64,000 nucleotides of DNA, from the NCBI RefSeq assembly GCF_025997855.1, contig NZ_AP026563.1, forward strand, positions 172,001 through 236,000, in the 5' to 3' direction. The notes beneath the pieces were generated by a model that had not been told where the DNA came from, did not search any database, and saw only the letters and a program-made list of their open reading frames with translations. The position numbers and the translations under genes are program-made. The DNA comes from Deinococcus aetherius (lineage in GTDB: Bacteria; Deinococcota; Deinococci; Deinococcales; Deinococcaceae). This document shows, one piece after another, positions 36,179-50,896 of this stretch. How positions within the stretch are numbered: position 1 is the first letter of the stretch; the number at the start of each line of letters is the position of its first letter.

Positions 36179-37065
36179 GGGTGGAGGTGTCCTTCGTGCC
36201 CGGCGTGGGCGCCGGGGGGTTCCAGTTGCACGGTGCTGTGCTCGATGCCGTGCCGCTCGGCGACCTCGTGGACCCGGGCGAGCAGGTCCGGTCCCGGCGT
36301 GTTCGTGACCAGGTGGGCGGTCAGGTTGTGCTCGCCGCTGGTCACGCTCCAGACGTGCAGGTCGTGCACCTCGGTCACGTCAGGCAGGGCCGCGAGGTCT
36401 CCCCGCAGCACGTCGAGGTCAAGGCCTTCAGGGACGCCCTCGAGCAACACGTTCACGCTCGCCCTCAGCAGCGTCCAGGTGCGCGGCAGCACCCACAGAC
36501 CAATGAGCGCGCCGAGCACCGGGTCGATCCAGGTCAGTCCGGTGAAACGGATCAGCAGGGCCCCGACGATCACGGCCACCGAGCCCAGCAGGTCGCTGAC
36601 CACCTCCAGGTAGGCGGATTTCACGTTCAAGCTGCCCTGACTGCCGCCCACGAGGATGCGGGCGCTGATGACATTCACTATGAGGCCCAGCACCGCGACG
36701 GTCAGCATCGTGGTGCTCTGGATCTCGACCGGCTCGCGCAGACGGCGGTAAGCCTCGAAGAGAATGTACATCCCGATGGCGAAGAGCGCCCCGGCGTTCA
36801 CCGCCGCGGCCAGAATCTCCGCGCGGCGGTAGCCAAAGGTGCGCCTGCGGTCGGCCGCACGCTGCCCGATGCGGATGGCGAACAGGGACAGGGCCAGCGC
36901 CATCACGTCGGTGAGCATGTGCCCGGCGTCGGAGAGCAGCGCCAGGCTGCCCGAGATGAAGGCGTAAAAGACCTCGACCACCAGAAAGGTGCCGGTCAGC
37001 CCCAGGGCGAGGGTGAGTTGCCGGGTGCTCGCGTTCGCCCCGTGGCTGTGCCCGTGCTCACTCAT
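36175..37065 (-). CDS. CDF-family zinc/cadmium exporter (CzcD/ZitB-like)
   Basis: 296 residues, six helices. The zinc-exporter HxxxD sites are seen in LLSDAGHMLTDVMALALS (TM2) and YLEVVSDLLGSVAV (TM5); His-rich ends (SEHGHSHG at the start, HAGHEGHLHP at the end) are typical of ZnT/CzcD. It expels Zn, Cd or Co across the inner membrane. Overlaps DUF305 by 8 bp and sco1 by 4 bp. Confidence 0.9.
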   Translation of the reverse strand: MSEHGHSHGANASTRQLTLALGLTGTFLVVEVFYAFISGSLALLSDAGHMLTDVMALALSLFAIRIGQRAADRRRTFGYRRAEILAAAVNAGALFAIGMYILFEAYRRLREPVEIQSTTMLTVAVLGLIVNVISARILVGGSQGSLNVKSAYLEVVSDLLGSVAVIVGALLIRFTGLTWIDPVLGALIGLWVLPRTWTLLRASVNVLLEGVPEGLDLDVLRGDLAALPDVTEVHDLHVWSVTSGEHNLTAHLVTNTPGPDLLARVHEVAERHGIEHSTVQLEPPGAHAGHEGHLHP

Positions 37066-37711
37066 GGGTCATGCCGTCCATCGGGGCCGGGGCCGTCTCG
37101 TCTTTCGTGGCCTCGGGGGGTGTCTGTGGGCGAATGCCCCGCTTGGCAAGGAGCGCGTCGATGGCCCCGATCTCCGAGGTCTGCGCGGTGACGACCCGCT
37201 CGGCGAACGCGCGGACCTCCGGTCGGTTCACGTGCTTCAGGGCGGACTGCGCCATCGTCACCCCACCCTGGTGGTGGCGGCGCATCACCTTCAGGTACTG
37301 GGTCTCGGCCACCCTCACCGGGAGGTACGCGAGTTCCTGAACCTGCTGAGGCGTCGCCAGACCCATGCTCCCCCGGTCCATCCCGGCCATCGGCGCCTCG
37401 GAGCCCGCGAGCGGGCGGCCCCAGGCCATCAGCCAGCCGCTCATCTGCCCGATCTGGGCCTGCTGGGTGAGCAGGATGTCCTGCGCGAGCAGCTTCACCG
37501 CCGGGTCCGCCGCGCGCTTGACCACCGTGACGCTCATCTCGACCGCCTGGGCGTGGTGGGCGCTCATGTCGCGGGCAAAGGTCACGTCCGCGCTGCCCTC
37601 GGCGGGGGCACGCGGCCAGGTGAAGGCCAGCGTACCTCCCACCACGGCCGCCCCAACGAGCCCCGCACCCAGCGCGGGAATCAAACGGTTCCGTTGTACG
37701 CGCCGCTGCAT
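37058..37711 (-). CDS. DUF305 protein (CopM-like, exported)
   Basis: 217 residues. N-terminal helix/signal (LIPALGAGLVGAAVVGGTLA), then a four-helix DUF305 domain with FARDMSAHHAQAVEMS and KVMRRHHQGGVTMAQSAL, where paired His and Met residues could bind copper or other metals. Relatives (CopM) bind Cu(I) in the periplasm. The C-terminus is Met/His-containing (MDGMTHE). Confidence 0.85.
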   Translation of the reverse strand: MQRRVQRNRLIPALGAGLVGAAVVGGTLAFTWPRAPAEGSADVTFARDMSAHHAQAVEMSVTVVKRAADPAVKLLAQDILLTQQAQIGQMSGWLMAWGRPLAGSEAPMAGMDRGSMGLATPQQVQELAYLPVRVAETQYLKVMRRHHQGGVTMAQSALKHVNRPEVRAFAERVVTAQTSEIGAIDALLAKRGIRPQTPPEATKDETAPAPMDGMTHE

Positions 37712-38181
37712 GACGCACCGATCTCCGGGGCCTCGCCCCCCTGCTCGTACTTCTGGAGAAATTTCCCCACGCGCGGGTCATTGATGTCCTGCACTTCGAG
37801 CTGGGCATTCCACGCGGTGAGGACCAGCGGCGCGCTCTGCGTCTCGTGCGGGGAGAGCAGGGTGTAGGTGCGGCCGTCCACCACCTTCTTCAGCGTCTCG
37901 ATCTGGTCGGTGGGCAAGCCCTGTTTATAGCTGAGCCACACGGCACCGTGTTCGAGGCTGTGCACCGCGTACTCGTCGTAGAGGGGCCGGTTATACACCC
38001 CGCAGTTCTGCCAGGCGGGGTTGTGGGGGCCGCCGGGCGGGGGCGTCTGGGCGTAGGGGATGCGGCCCTCCTGGTGGGCGCCGCCCTTGTTCTTGAATGT
38101 CTTGATGCCCTCGATGTCGCCACCCCCCTGGGAGCAGGCGGCAAGTAGCGCGGGCAGGGCCAGCAGGATCAGTCTGTTCAT
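37681..38181 (-). CDS. DUF3105 lipoprotein
   Basis: 166 residues from the ATG at 38181 (GAGGAG site). A lipobox (LLAAC, Cys 16) suggests processing by the adjacent LspA. The DUF3105 domain has YAQTPPPGGPHNPAWQNCGV, HSLEHGAVWLSY and a His/Cys-rich set suited to metal binding. It overlaps DUF305 by 31 bp. Function of DUF3105 is not known. Confidence 0.85.
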   Translation of the reverse strand: MNRLILLALPALLAACSQGGGDIEGIKTFKNKGGAHQEGRIPYAQTPPPGGPHNPAWQNCGVYNRPLYDEYAVHSLEHGAVWLSYKQGLPTDQIETLKKVVDGRTYTLLSPHETQSAPLVLTAWNAQLEVQDINDPRVGKFLQKYEQGGEAPEIGASCSGAYNGTV

Positions 38182-38729
38182 GGATTCTCCTCGATGTGCG
38201 TGGCCGCACGGGACGTGGGAGTAGGATGTCTGCCGCGGCGCGCCTGACGTTCTCTCCACCCGGCGCTCAGGAGCAACCCCGCCACCCCGGCGCACACCAG
38301 CACGTCCGACAGGTTGAAGATCGGGAAACGGCCACCGCCAAGTGTCCCGGACACGGCGTCGAGCGAGGGCGAGGTCAAGTAGTCGACGACCGCGCCGCGC
38401 GCGAGGCCGTCCAGGGCGTTCCCGAGAGCGCCCGCGGCGATCAGGGCCAGCGGCCAGCGCTGCCCACCGGGCAGGCGACCCGAGAGCAGCGCGGCCACGA
38501 TCACCAGCCCCACGAGCAGGCGCACGATTGCCAGGGAGGCCGGGAAGCTGCCCAGCAGCCCCCAGGCCATCCCCGGGTTCAGCGTAAAGTCCAGGTGCAG
38601 CACCCCCGGCAGCAGGGTCCGGTCGACGCCGGGCGTGAGGTTCGCCACCGCCCAGCTCTTGAGCAGACCCTCCGTGATCAGCAGGGCCAGAATCGCGGCC
38701 AGCGGCCACCCGCGTGATCTCGCGCTCAC
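38178..38729 (-). CDS. lspA: Lipoprotein signal peptidase (signal peptidase II)
   Basis: 183 residues, four membrane helices. The catalytic aspartates are D116 (GNALDGLARGAVVDYL) and D142 (FPIFNLSDVLV). LspA removes prolipoprotein signal peptides. A GTG start overlaps the ZIP stop by 4 bp. LspA homologues are known partners in lead/cadmium operons (PbrC), and this cluster has the same company: ZntA-type ATPase, CDF exporters and an ArsR sensor. Confidence 0.92.
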   Translation of the reverse strand: MSARSRGWPLAAILALLITEGLLKSWAVANLTPGVDRTLLPGVLHLDFTLNPGMAWGLLGSFPASLAIVRLLVGLVIVAALLSGRLPGGQRWPLALIAAGALGNALDGLARGAVVDYLTSPSLDAVSGTLGGGRFPIFNLSDVLVCAGVAGLLLSAGWRERQARRGRHPTPTSRAATHIEENP

Positions 38730-39460
38730 GCCGCCAGCTCCAGCAGGTACAGGGCCACGAATCCCGCGAAGAAGGCGGCGGTGATCACGGGCGTCTCCTG
38801 GACCTCGTGCGCCTCGGTGAGCAGTTCCTCAGTCACCAGGTACAGCAGGGCCGCCGCGCCGAAGGACAGCACGACCTCCAGGGCGAGGCCGGTCAGTCCC
38901 TGGAGGAGCGTTCCCCCCAGCAGCGCGCCCAGCATCACCAGCAGGCTCAACCCGGCCACCGTCAGAATCGTGCGGCCCCGGGGCGTGCCGGACTGACCCA
39001 GACTGGAGGCCACCGAGACGCCCAGGAACAGCAGTTCCAGCGTCAGGGCCACCACCAGCAGCGTCCCCACCCGCGCGCCTGCCGCGAAGCCCACGCCGAT
39101 CAAGAGGCCGTCGATCAGCACGTCGATGCCAACCACGGTCACCAGGCCGACGTTCCCGTTGCGAGCGGGGCCGCCCTCCTGGATGGGACGTTCCAGCCGC
39201 TGGGCCAGTTGCCGGATAACGAGCATCAAGCCCACGCCCAGCGAGAAACCGATCACCACGCCCAGCGGTTGATGGCCCCGCGTGATTTCAGGCAGCAACT
39301 CGCCTGCCACGGCGGCGAACACCACGCCCGCGGCGAAGTGCTGAACGAAAGAGCGCAGCCGCTCGCCGGGCGTCCGGAAGGTGGCCACCACCCCGCCGAG
39401 CAGGGTGGCCGCCACGGGAACCAAGGTGAGGGACAGGACTTGCGAGGTGAGGACGCTCAA
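38726..39460 (-). CDS. ZIP-family divalent metal transporter
   Basis: 244 residues, about eight helices. ZIP signatures in TM4/TM5 are altered but visible: HFAAGVVFAAVAGELLPE and GIDVLIDGLLIGVGFAAG, with TEELLTEAHEVQE near the C-terminus. ZIP proteins bring Zn, Fe or Mn into the cytoplasm, opposite to the exporters around it. Overlaps both neighbours by 4 bp. Confidence 0.85.
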   Translation of the reverse strand: MSVLTSQVLSLTLVPVAATLLGGVVATFRTPGERLRSFVQHFAAGVVFAAVAGELLPEITRGHQPLGVVIGFSLGVGLMLVIRQLAQRLERPIQEGGPARNGNVGLVTVVGIDVLIDGLLIGVGFAAGARVGTLLVVALTLELLFLGVSVASSLGQSGTPRGRTILTVAGLSLLVMLGALLGGTLLQGLTGLALEVVLSFGAAALLYLVTEELLTEAHEVQETPVITAAFFAGFVALYLLELAA

Positions 39461-39714
39461 GAGAGGGCGCTTCCCCCCCGCAGGGCGGCCAGAATCTGGG
39501 GGCGCTGCTCAGCGAAGGGGCCGGAGCAGACCTGCCCACCGATCACGGTGACGGGGGCGATCCGGACATCCGCCCTGGCCTGCATCTCGGCGAGGGCCCC
39601 CGGGTCACCCCGGACGTTCTTCTCGGTGAAGGTGGCGCCGTGGGAGGTCAAGAGCCGCTTGACGGCCTGGCAGTCCGCGCAGTTCGGAACGGTGTAGAGC
39701 GTGATCTCAGGCAT
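39457..39714 (-). CDS. Glutaredoxin-family protein (CADC)
   Basis: 85 residues: LYTVPNCADCQAVKRLLTSH, TEKNVRGDPG, APVTVIGGQVCSGPF. The dithiol active site CADC is intact. It follows zntA after 3 bp, so it is co-expressed with the exporter; it may reduce or buffer thiol-reactive metals. Confidence 0.85.
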   Translation of the reverse strand: MPEITLYTVPNCADCQAVKRLLTSHGATFTEKNVRGDPGALAEMQARADVRIAPVTVIGGQVCSGPFAEQRPQILAALRGGSALS

Positions 39715-39717
39715 GGC

Positions 39718-42213
<2,496 letters not shown>

Positions 42214-42219
42214 GCCCCC

Positions 42220-42248
42220 ACTATACCTGAATGTCCACTCATACGTCG
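42220..42248 (-). promoter_or_regulatory. zntA operon promoter with ArsR-type operator
   Basis: TATAGT (42220-42225) is 6 nt before the zntA ATG, giving a leaderless mRNA. The 17-bp spacer holds ATGAGTGGACATTCAG (42227-42242 on the minus strand), a dyad TGAGTG-GA-CATTCA similar to ArsR/SmtB sites and to the palindrome at 21188-21205 (both fit ATGAG-N6-TTCA). The -35 (CGACGT) is weak. The CadC-like product of 35127-35528 is the obvious candidate repressor. Confidence 0.55.
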
Positions 42249-42332
42249 AGGTAAAAAGGTGTAGGATTGCTCGCGGGCCGCGAGGCCGCTGGTCTCCCCA
42301 GCGGATGGACGCCGGCCCAAGGAGGCAGGATC

Positions 42333-42578
42333 ATGACGATGGAGTCACAGATTCAGGAGCACATGCCGGTGATGTGCGCGGACGGACATCAGCACGGCGA
42401 GGTGGACCGCCTTGACGGCGAGTACATCAAGCTGACCAAGGACGACTCCGGGACGCATCACTGGTTGCCGCTGAGCGCGGTGGATCACGTGGACCAGCAT
42501 GTGCACCTGAAGCTCAACCACGAGCAGGTGCATCAGCAGTGGCTGAGTGAGGACCCCCACCCCGAGCACCGCCAGTAA
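42333..42578 (+). CDS. DUF2171-family small protein
   Basis: 81 residues from the ATG at 42333 (GGAGG site). The PRC-barrel-like DUF2171 core reads HMPVMCADGHQHGEVDRLDG, then YIKLTKDDSGTHHWLPLSAV. Its C-terminus is His-rich (DHVDQHVHLKLNHEQVHQ). DUF2171 proteins are abundant, stress-related and of unknown role in Deinococcus. Divergent from zntA. Confidence 0.8.
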   Translation: MTMESQIQEHMPVMCADGHQHGEVDRLDGEYIKLTKDDSGTHHWLPLSAVDHVDQHVHLKLNHEQVHQQWLSEDPHPEHRQ

Positions 42579-42595
42579 CGGTCTCGGCACAAAGG

Positions 42596-42618
42596 GCGGC
42601 CACCGGGTGAGTGGCCGC
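42596..42618 (+). terminator. Hairpin terminator after DUF2171 gene
   Basis: GCGGCCAC-cgggtga-GTGGCCGC, an 8-bp perfect stem 17 bp after the stop codon, followed by TCTATTTGG. Intrinsic-terminator-like with a short T stretch. Confidence 0.55.
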
Positions 42619-42800
42619 TCTATTTGGTTATCCATCGACGTTCGTACAGCTCTCCAGGAAGTCGACCATGAAACCCTGCGGCCACGGCATGAAGCGCGCG
42701 TCATCTTGGCCTGCAACCTCAGAGAAGGTGCAGCGGAAGGCCTCCCTCTCTGCTCCCAGATGAGTCTGGCAACCGGGTGCTCCTGTGCTACACCATCCCC

Positions 42801-44066
<1,266 letters not shown>

Positions 44067-44309
44067 AGGCCCACGGCGAGAGGCAGGTCCTGCGCGCGGC
44101 CTGAGGCTGGGCGGCTAGGACTCTTCTGTAGGGTCCGGAACTTCCTCCATTCACCCCCGGGGTCGGTCGAGCACGGCCCTGGGTCCTGGGTTCATGGGAA
44201 TGTCCGAGCGTGGGGACTGGTCCGGTCCTCCCGGGACGACGCTTCCCCAGGACCTACCACCTCGGCACAAGACCTACCCACCCCAGGGCCGGACTGAGCT
44301 CATCCTCCC
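44067..44309. other. Intergenic, no gene seen
   Basis: 240 bp after the nuclease gene without a coding frame or a clear terminator. Confidence 0.4.
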
Positions 44310-44327
44310 TATCCCCCAGGGGGGATA
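44310..44327. promoter_or_regulatory. CsoR-type copper operator (upstream box)
   Basis: TATCCCCCAGGGGGGATA: an 18-bp near-perfect dyad of the C-rich/G-rich kind bound by CsoR-family Cu(I) repressors. It lies 90 bp before the promoter box and is followed by an AT-rich stretch (ACACATATTTAAACTAA). Confidence 0.6.
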
Positions 44328-44415
44328 ACACATATTTAAACTAACCTGGCATCGACCATCACGGCAGGCAAAACTAAAAATTTCTGGAGGGGGCTCCTAT
44401 AACGGCCCTCTCATC

Positions 44416-44444
44416 TTGACACCCTCCCCGGGGGGATATAAGGT
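44416..44444 (+). promoter_or_regulatory. Copper-module promoter with CsoR-type box in its spacer
   Basis: TTGACA (44416-44421) and TAAGGT (44439-44444) are 17 bp apart. The spacer is almost entirely a CsoR-like dyad, CCCTCCCCGGGGGGATA (44422-44438). A bound apo-CsoR would occlude polymerase and Cu(I) would release it. No csoR gene is in the window. Confidence 0.65.
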
Positions 44445-44693
44445 TGGGTCGGGAGGTTCCGCTTTGGGGTAGAGCGAACTGAACACCTTTGACCAGCGGC
44501 GGTCATGGTCTGGCGAAGGACCCAAACCGGCTGGAACGCATCCAACGTTCCCTGAGAACCACAAGGCGAAGCGTTGGGGAAGCTGGCCCTCGCTGGATCG
44601 GATCCTTCCAGGACCTCAGGGCCGTGACCCCCCATTCCTTCTGCCCGAGCGGAGCGAATCTCCACCTCCTCCCTTTTGCGCCATTGGAGCCCC
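44445..44693 (+). other. Long 5' leader of the copper module
   Basis: About 245 nt between the promoter and the glutaredoxin ATG, with no gene-like frame and some short inverted repeats (for example CCAACGTT/AGCGTTGG). Leaders of this size are unusual among the leaderless promoters elsewhere in the window. Confidence 0.4.
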
Positions 44694-44936
44694 ATGACCA
44701 CTCCACCCATCCTGCTGTACACCACGCCCACCTGTCCGGATTGTCAAGCCCTCAAGGTCTGGCTCAATCAGCACGGTATCGCCTACACGGAGCGGGACCT
44801 CACCGATCCAGCCGTCGCCGACCAGGCCAAGGCCCGGTACGGCGTGCGCGTCGCTCCCATCACCGTGGTCGGCAACCAGTTCTTCTTTGGCACCTTCGCC
44901 GATCAACGGCCCGAGCTCCAACGCCTCCTTGGCTGA
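44694..44936 (+). CDS. Glutaredoxin-family protein (CPDC)
   Basis: 80 residues from the ATG at 44694 (GGAG, 4 nt away). LYTTPTCPDCQALKVWLNQH, TERDLTDPAV, RVAPITVVGNQFFFGTF; dithiol site CPDC intact. It precedes the copper ATPase by 105 bp on the same transcript, probably protecting thiols or handling Cu(I). Confidence 0.85.
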   Translation: MTTPPILLYTTPTCPDCQALKVWLNQHGIAYTERDLTDPAVADQAKARYGVRVAPITVVGNQFFFGTFADQRPELQRLLG

Positions 44937-45041
44937 CGCTTCATGCGCCAGCAGGTTTTACAGAGACTGAACACTCGCCGCTTACCTTCACGGAAACGAG
45001 CGACCACGCCGTGAGCGGGTGAGCGGGAAGGCAGGGAAAAC

Positions 45042-47702
<2,661 letters not shown>

Positions 47703-47837
47703 CGCCGGTGGACAGCAGCGTTCCAGCCTGGTGAGGCTCATTATTCGACCGGGCAGCCTGAAGGGTCCTTCCCCTCTCTTCTGCTCACCCTGGAAGAACT
47801 GCGCCGCGGCAAGGTGTTCAAGCCCAAGCGCACCTCA

Positions 47838-47881
47838 CGCCCGGGTCACCTCGCGGACCAATCCGCGAGGCGACCCGGGCG
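47838..47881. terminator. Very strong hairpin between copA and lepB
   Basis: Arms of 20 bp with a single mismatch (47838-47857 CGCCCGGGTCACCTCGCGGA; 47862-47881) around a CCAA loop. No T-run follows on either side, so it could be a bidirectional terminator, an RNA processing stop or a protein site. Confidence 0.5.
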
Positions 47882-47970
47882 TGGTCCTCCGGAAGTGATC
47901 CTTTGGGACTGTGGGGCCTTCACGAGTCGAGACCGCTGCCCCACCGACCCATGTCGGGATAAGGAGCCGC

Positions 47971-48750
<780 letters not shown>

Positions 48751-48987
48751 CCTGGAGGAACAGCGCGCACCTTCAATGAGGAGAGGAAGGCAAACACGAA
48801 AGGCGAGGTTCCCATCGTCGCGTCCCGCTACCGCCTTCTGCCCAAGCGCCATCGCACAACGGGCATGCTGGGGCTGACCTGCCCAGGGCACACCCGGGAA
48901 GAACAAGTCTTTGCCTCCCCGCTTGGGATGGGATCAGGGCAAAGGAGGCCGGGAGCTGTCGCTTACCGGGCAGCGGGAACAGGCCAC
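48751..48987. other. Intergenic, no gene seen
   Basis: DNA between lepB and the IS3 element. No coding frame is convincing on either strand. Confidence 0.4.
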
Positions 48988-49050
48988 CTGTTGACATTGC
49001 CCCCGTTTTGAGGTCCAGCGCTGATACCCCAGGTAGAACAGGGGGAGCGT

Positions 49051-49320
49051 ATGGGGAAAGAACGGCACAGTGAAGAGAAGATCCTCGAAGTGCTCGGGCG
49101 GGTCGAGAACGGGGAGACCATTGCGGCGGTGAGCCGCTCGACTGGGATCAGCCGCAAGACGATCCAGTACTGGAAGGCAACTTACGGTCGCCAACCCAAG
49201 ACCGATGATGCCAAGCGGCTCAAACAGCTTGAGGACGAAAACGCCCGGCTGAAGAAGCTCGTGGCCGACCTGGCCCTCGACAACGCGATGTTGAAGGACG
49301 TCGTGGGAAAGAAGTGGTAG
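49051..49320 (+). CDS. IS3 OrfA (helix-turn-helix)
   Basis: 89 residues: [37 protein letters not shown], then a leucine-zipper-like helix ([20 protein letters not shown]). Ends GKKW, overlapping orfB by 7 bp. The fusion transposase would arise by frameshifting; orfB also has its own GTG. Confidence 0.88.
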   Translation: MGKERHSEEKILEVLGRVENGETIAAVSRSTGISRKTIQYWKATYGRQPKTDDAKRLKQLEDENARLKKLVADLALDNAMLKDVVGKKW

Positions 49321-50135
49321 CGCCCGTGCAGCGCCGTGAAGCGGCGCGCTACCTCCAGACTCATCACGGCGTCAGCGAACGACGAGCCTGTCGGGCCCTG
49401 GGCTTCGGTCGTTCTTCACATCGCTACCAGGCTCGCAAAAATGACCAACAGTTGGGGGAACGACTGAAGAAGCTGGCAGAGGAGCGGCCCCGTTTCGGAT
49501 ACCGACGACTGGAGGTGCTGCTGCGCCGCGAAGGAATGGTGGTCAACCACAAGCGGGTCTACCGCGTTTACAAGGCGCTCGACCTCGCCGTGAGGAAAAA
49601 GACCCGCAGAAAGCGGACCATGCAGCGCCGTACACCGCCGACAGTCCCGACCGCGGCCAATCAGCGCTGGAGTACCGATTTCGTGAGCGATCAGCTTGCC
49701 AGCGGGCAGCGCTTCCGGGTGCTGAACGTCGTGGACGACTTCACGCGCGAGTGCATCGTGTGCTTCGCCGACACGTCCATCACGGGCGACACCGTCGCCC
49801 GTCTGCTGGGGGAAGTGATCAAGGAACGGGGCAAGCCGAACGTGCTGATCAGCGACAACGGGCCGGAGTTCACCAGCCGTGCCCTGGACGCCTGGGCACA
49901 TCAGCAGGGCATCGAGCGGCACTTCATTGACCCGGGAAAACCCGTGCAGAACGCCTACATCGAGTCCTTCAACGGACGCTTTCGGGACGAGTGCTTGAAC
50001 CAGAACTGGTTCGTGAGCTTGCCGCAGGCCCGACTGATCTTGAGCGTGTGGAGACGCGATTACAACGGGATCCGGCCGCACAGCTCGCTGGACCATCTGG
50101 CGCCGCAGGAGTTCGCCCGCCGCTCGGCGGGTTAG
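49314..50135 (+). CDS. IS3 OrfB (DDE integrase-type transposase)
   Basis: 273 residues with the HTH_21 region ([20 protein letters not shown]) and a DDE core: D in [12 protein letters not shown] in [13 protein letters not shown] in [18 protein letters not shown]. All three acids are present, and the gene is full length, so the element may be mobile. Confidence 0.92.
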   Translation: MVAPVQRREAARYLQTHHGVSERRACRALGFGRSSHRYQARKNDQQLGERLKKLAEERPRFGYRRLEVLLRREGMVVNHKRVYRVYKALDLAVRKKTRRKRTMQRRTPPTVPTAANQRWSTDFVSDQLASGQRFRVLNVVDDFTRECIVCFADTSITGDTVARLLGEVIKERGKPNVLISDNGPEFTSRALDAWAHQQGIERHFIDPGKPVQNAYIESFNGRFRDECLNQNWFVSLPQARLILSVWRRDYNGIRPHSSLDHLAPQEFARRSAG

Positions 50136-50184
50136 GCTGCCGTGAGGGGTTCAGGCTGGACCACAAACTGGGGCAGGCTCACTG

Positions 50185-50760
50185 TTACAACCCGGCCACA
50201 CCGATCTTCTCCAGGCCTCTGTTCATCCGCTCCCGGGTTAACCCCCCACGGTCCACGTACCGGATGACGCCGCTCCGGTCAATGAAGAACGTCTCAGGAA
50301 TCCCGCCGACGCCGTAGTTGATGGCCACCTGGGATTGAGGGTCACGCAGGGAGGGGTAGGCCAGGGCAAACTCGCGGATAAAGTCGAGGGCATTCTGCTC
50401 TTTCGTCTCTTGGAACAGCACCCCGAGCACGGCCAACCCTGTGCCTGCTGTTTGGCGTTCGCCAAGTTCGCGGAAGAGAGGAGCTTCCTCACGGCATGGA
50501 ACGCACCAGGACGCCCAGAAGTTCAACACGACCGGGCGGCCCTCGAGAGAGGCCAAGCTCACCTGCCCTCCGTCCAGGCTCTCCAAGACGAGTGGGGGTG
50601 CCGATTTCCCGATGAGCGGTCCTCCTGTTGTGGCGTCCCGCGCCGGATTCACGAGCGCCACACCCAGCACCGCCACGACAGCGGCAGCGAGGAGTGGCGG
50701 CAGGAGCCGCCGCCACAAGGGCACGGCGCGGGGAGAGCGGAGTTCAAGGGAAGGCTCCAT
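50185..50760 (-). CDS. CcmG/TlpA-type thiol-disulfide protein (second copy)
   Basis: 191 residues from the ATG at 50760 (AAGGAG site). Anchor [19 protein letters not shown], then a thioredoxin fold with WCVPC ([18 protein letters not shown]) and cis-Pro in [13 protein letters not shown]. It is clearly paralogous to ccmG at 22424, sharing long identical stretches ([16 protein letters not shown]). The stop TAA is at 50185-50187, directly at the IS3 insertion. No other ccm genes are adjacent, so it may be a general TlpA-like reductase. Confidence 0.85.
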   Translation of the reverse strand: MEPSLELRSPRAVPLWRRLLPPLLAAAVVAVLGVALVNPARDATTGGPLIGKSAPPLVLESLDGGQVSLASLEGRPVVLNFWASWCVPCREEAPLFRELGERQTAGTGLAVLGVLFQETKEQNALDFIREFALAYPSLRDPQSQVAINYGVGGIPETFFIDRSGVIRYVDRGGLTRERMNRGLEKIGVAGL

Positions 50761-50896
50761 CACAGCTCCTTGCAGGCCCTTTTGAGGAGACATCCCCACG
50801 GAGGGCCAGGACATCCAGCAGGCCGGAGGTCTGCACACCCATGACGACTCACCTGCGCGCGTGCCTCTCCACGGTTGCCTCCGGGTTCAGTTCCCT

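Larger units (their letters stand above)
48992..50181 (+). mobile_element. Complete IS3-family element
   Basis: 1190 bp with imperfect inverted ends (TGACATTGCCCCCGTTTTGA at 48992; complement of CAAACTGGGGCAGGCTCA at 50181), sharing GGTCCAGC further in. A 4-bp target duplication CTGT flanks it (48988-48991 and 50182-50185). Carries orfA and orfB in overlapping frames. The insertion point is the stop codon of the ccmG-like gene: the last T of the duplication is the first base of the TTA complement. Confidence 0.9.

Noticed and set aside
44489..45022. Open frame through the copper-module leader as a CsoR-like gene
   Set aside because: No CsoR motif (no Cys-His-Cys set), poor codon use, and it overlaps the glutaredoxin in another frame.
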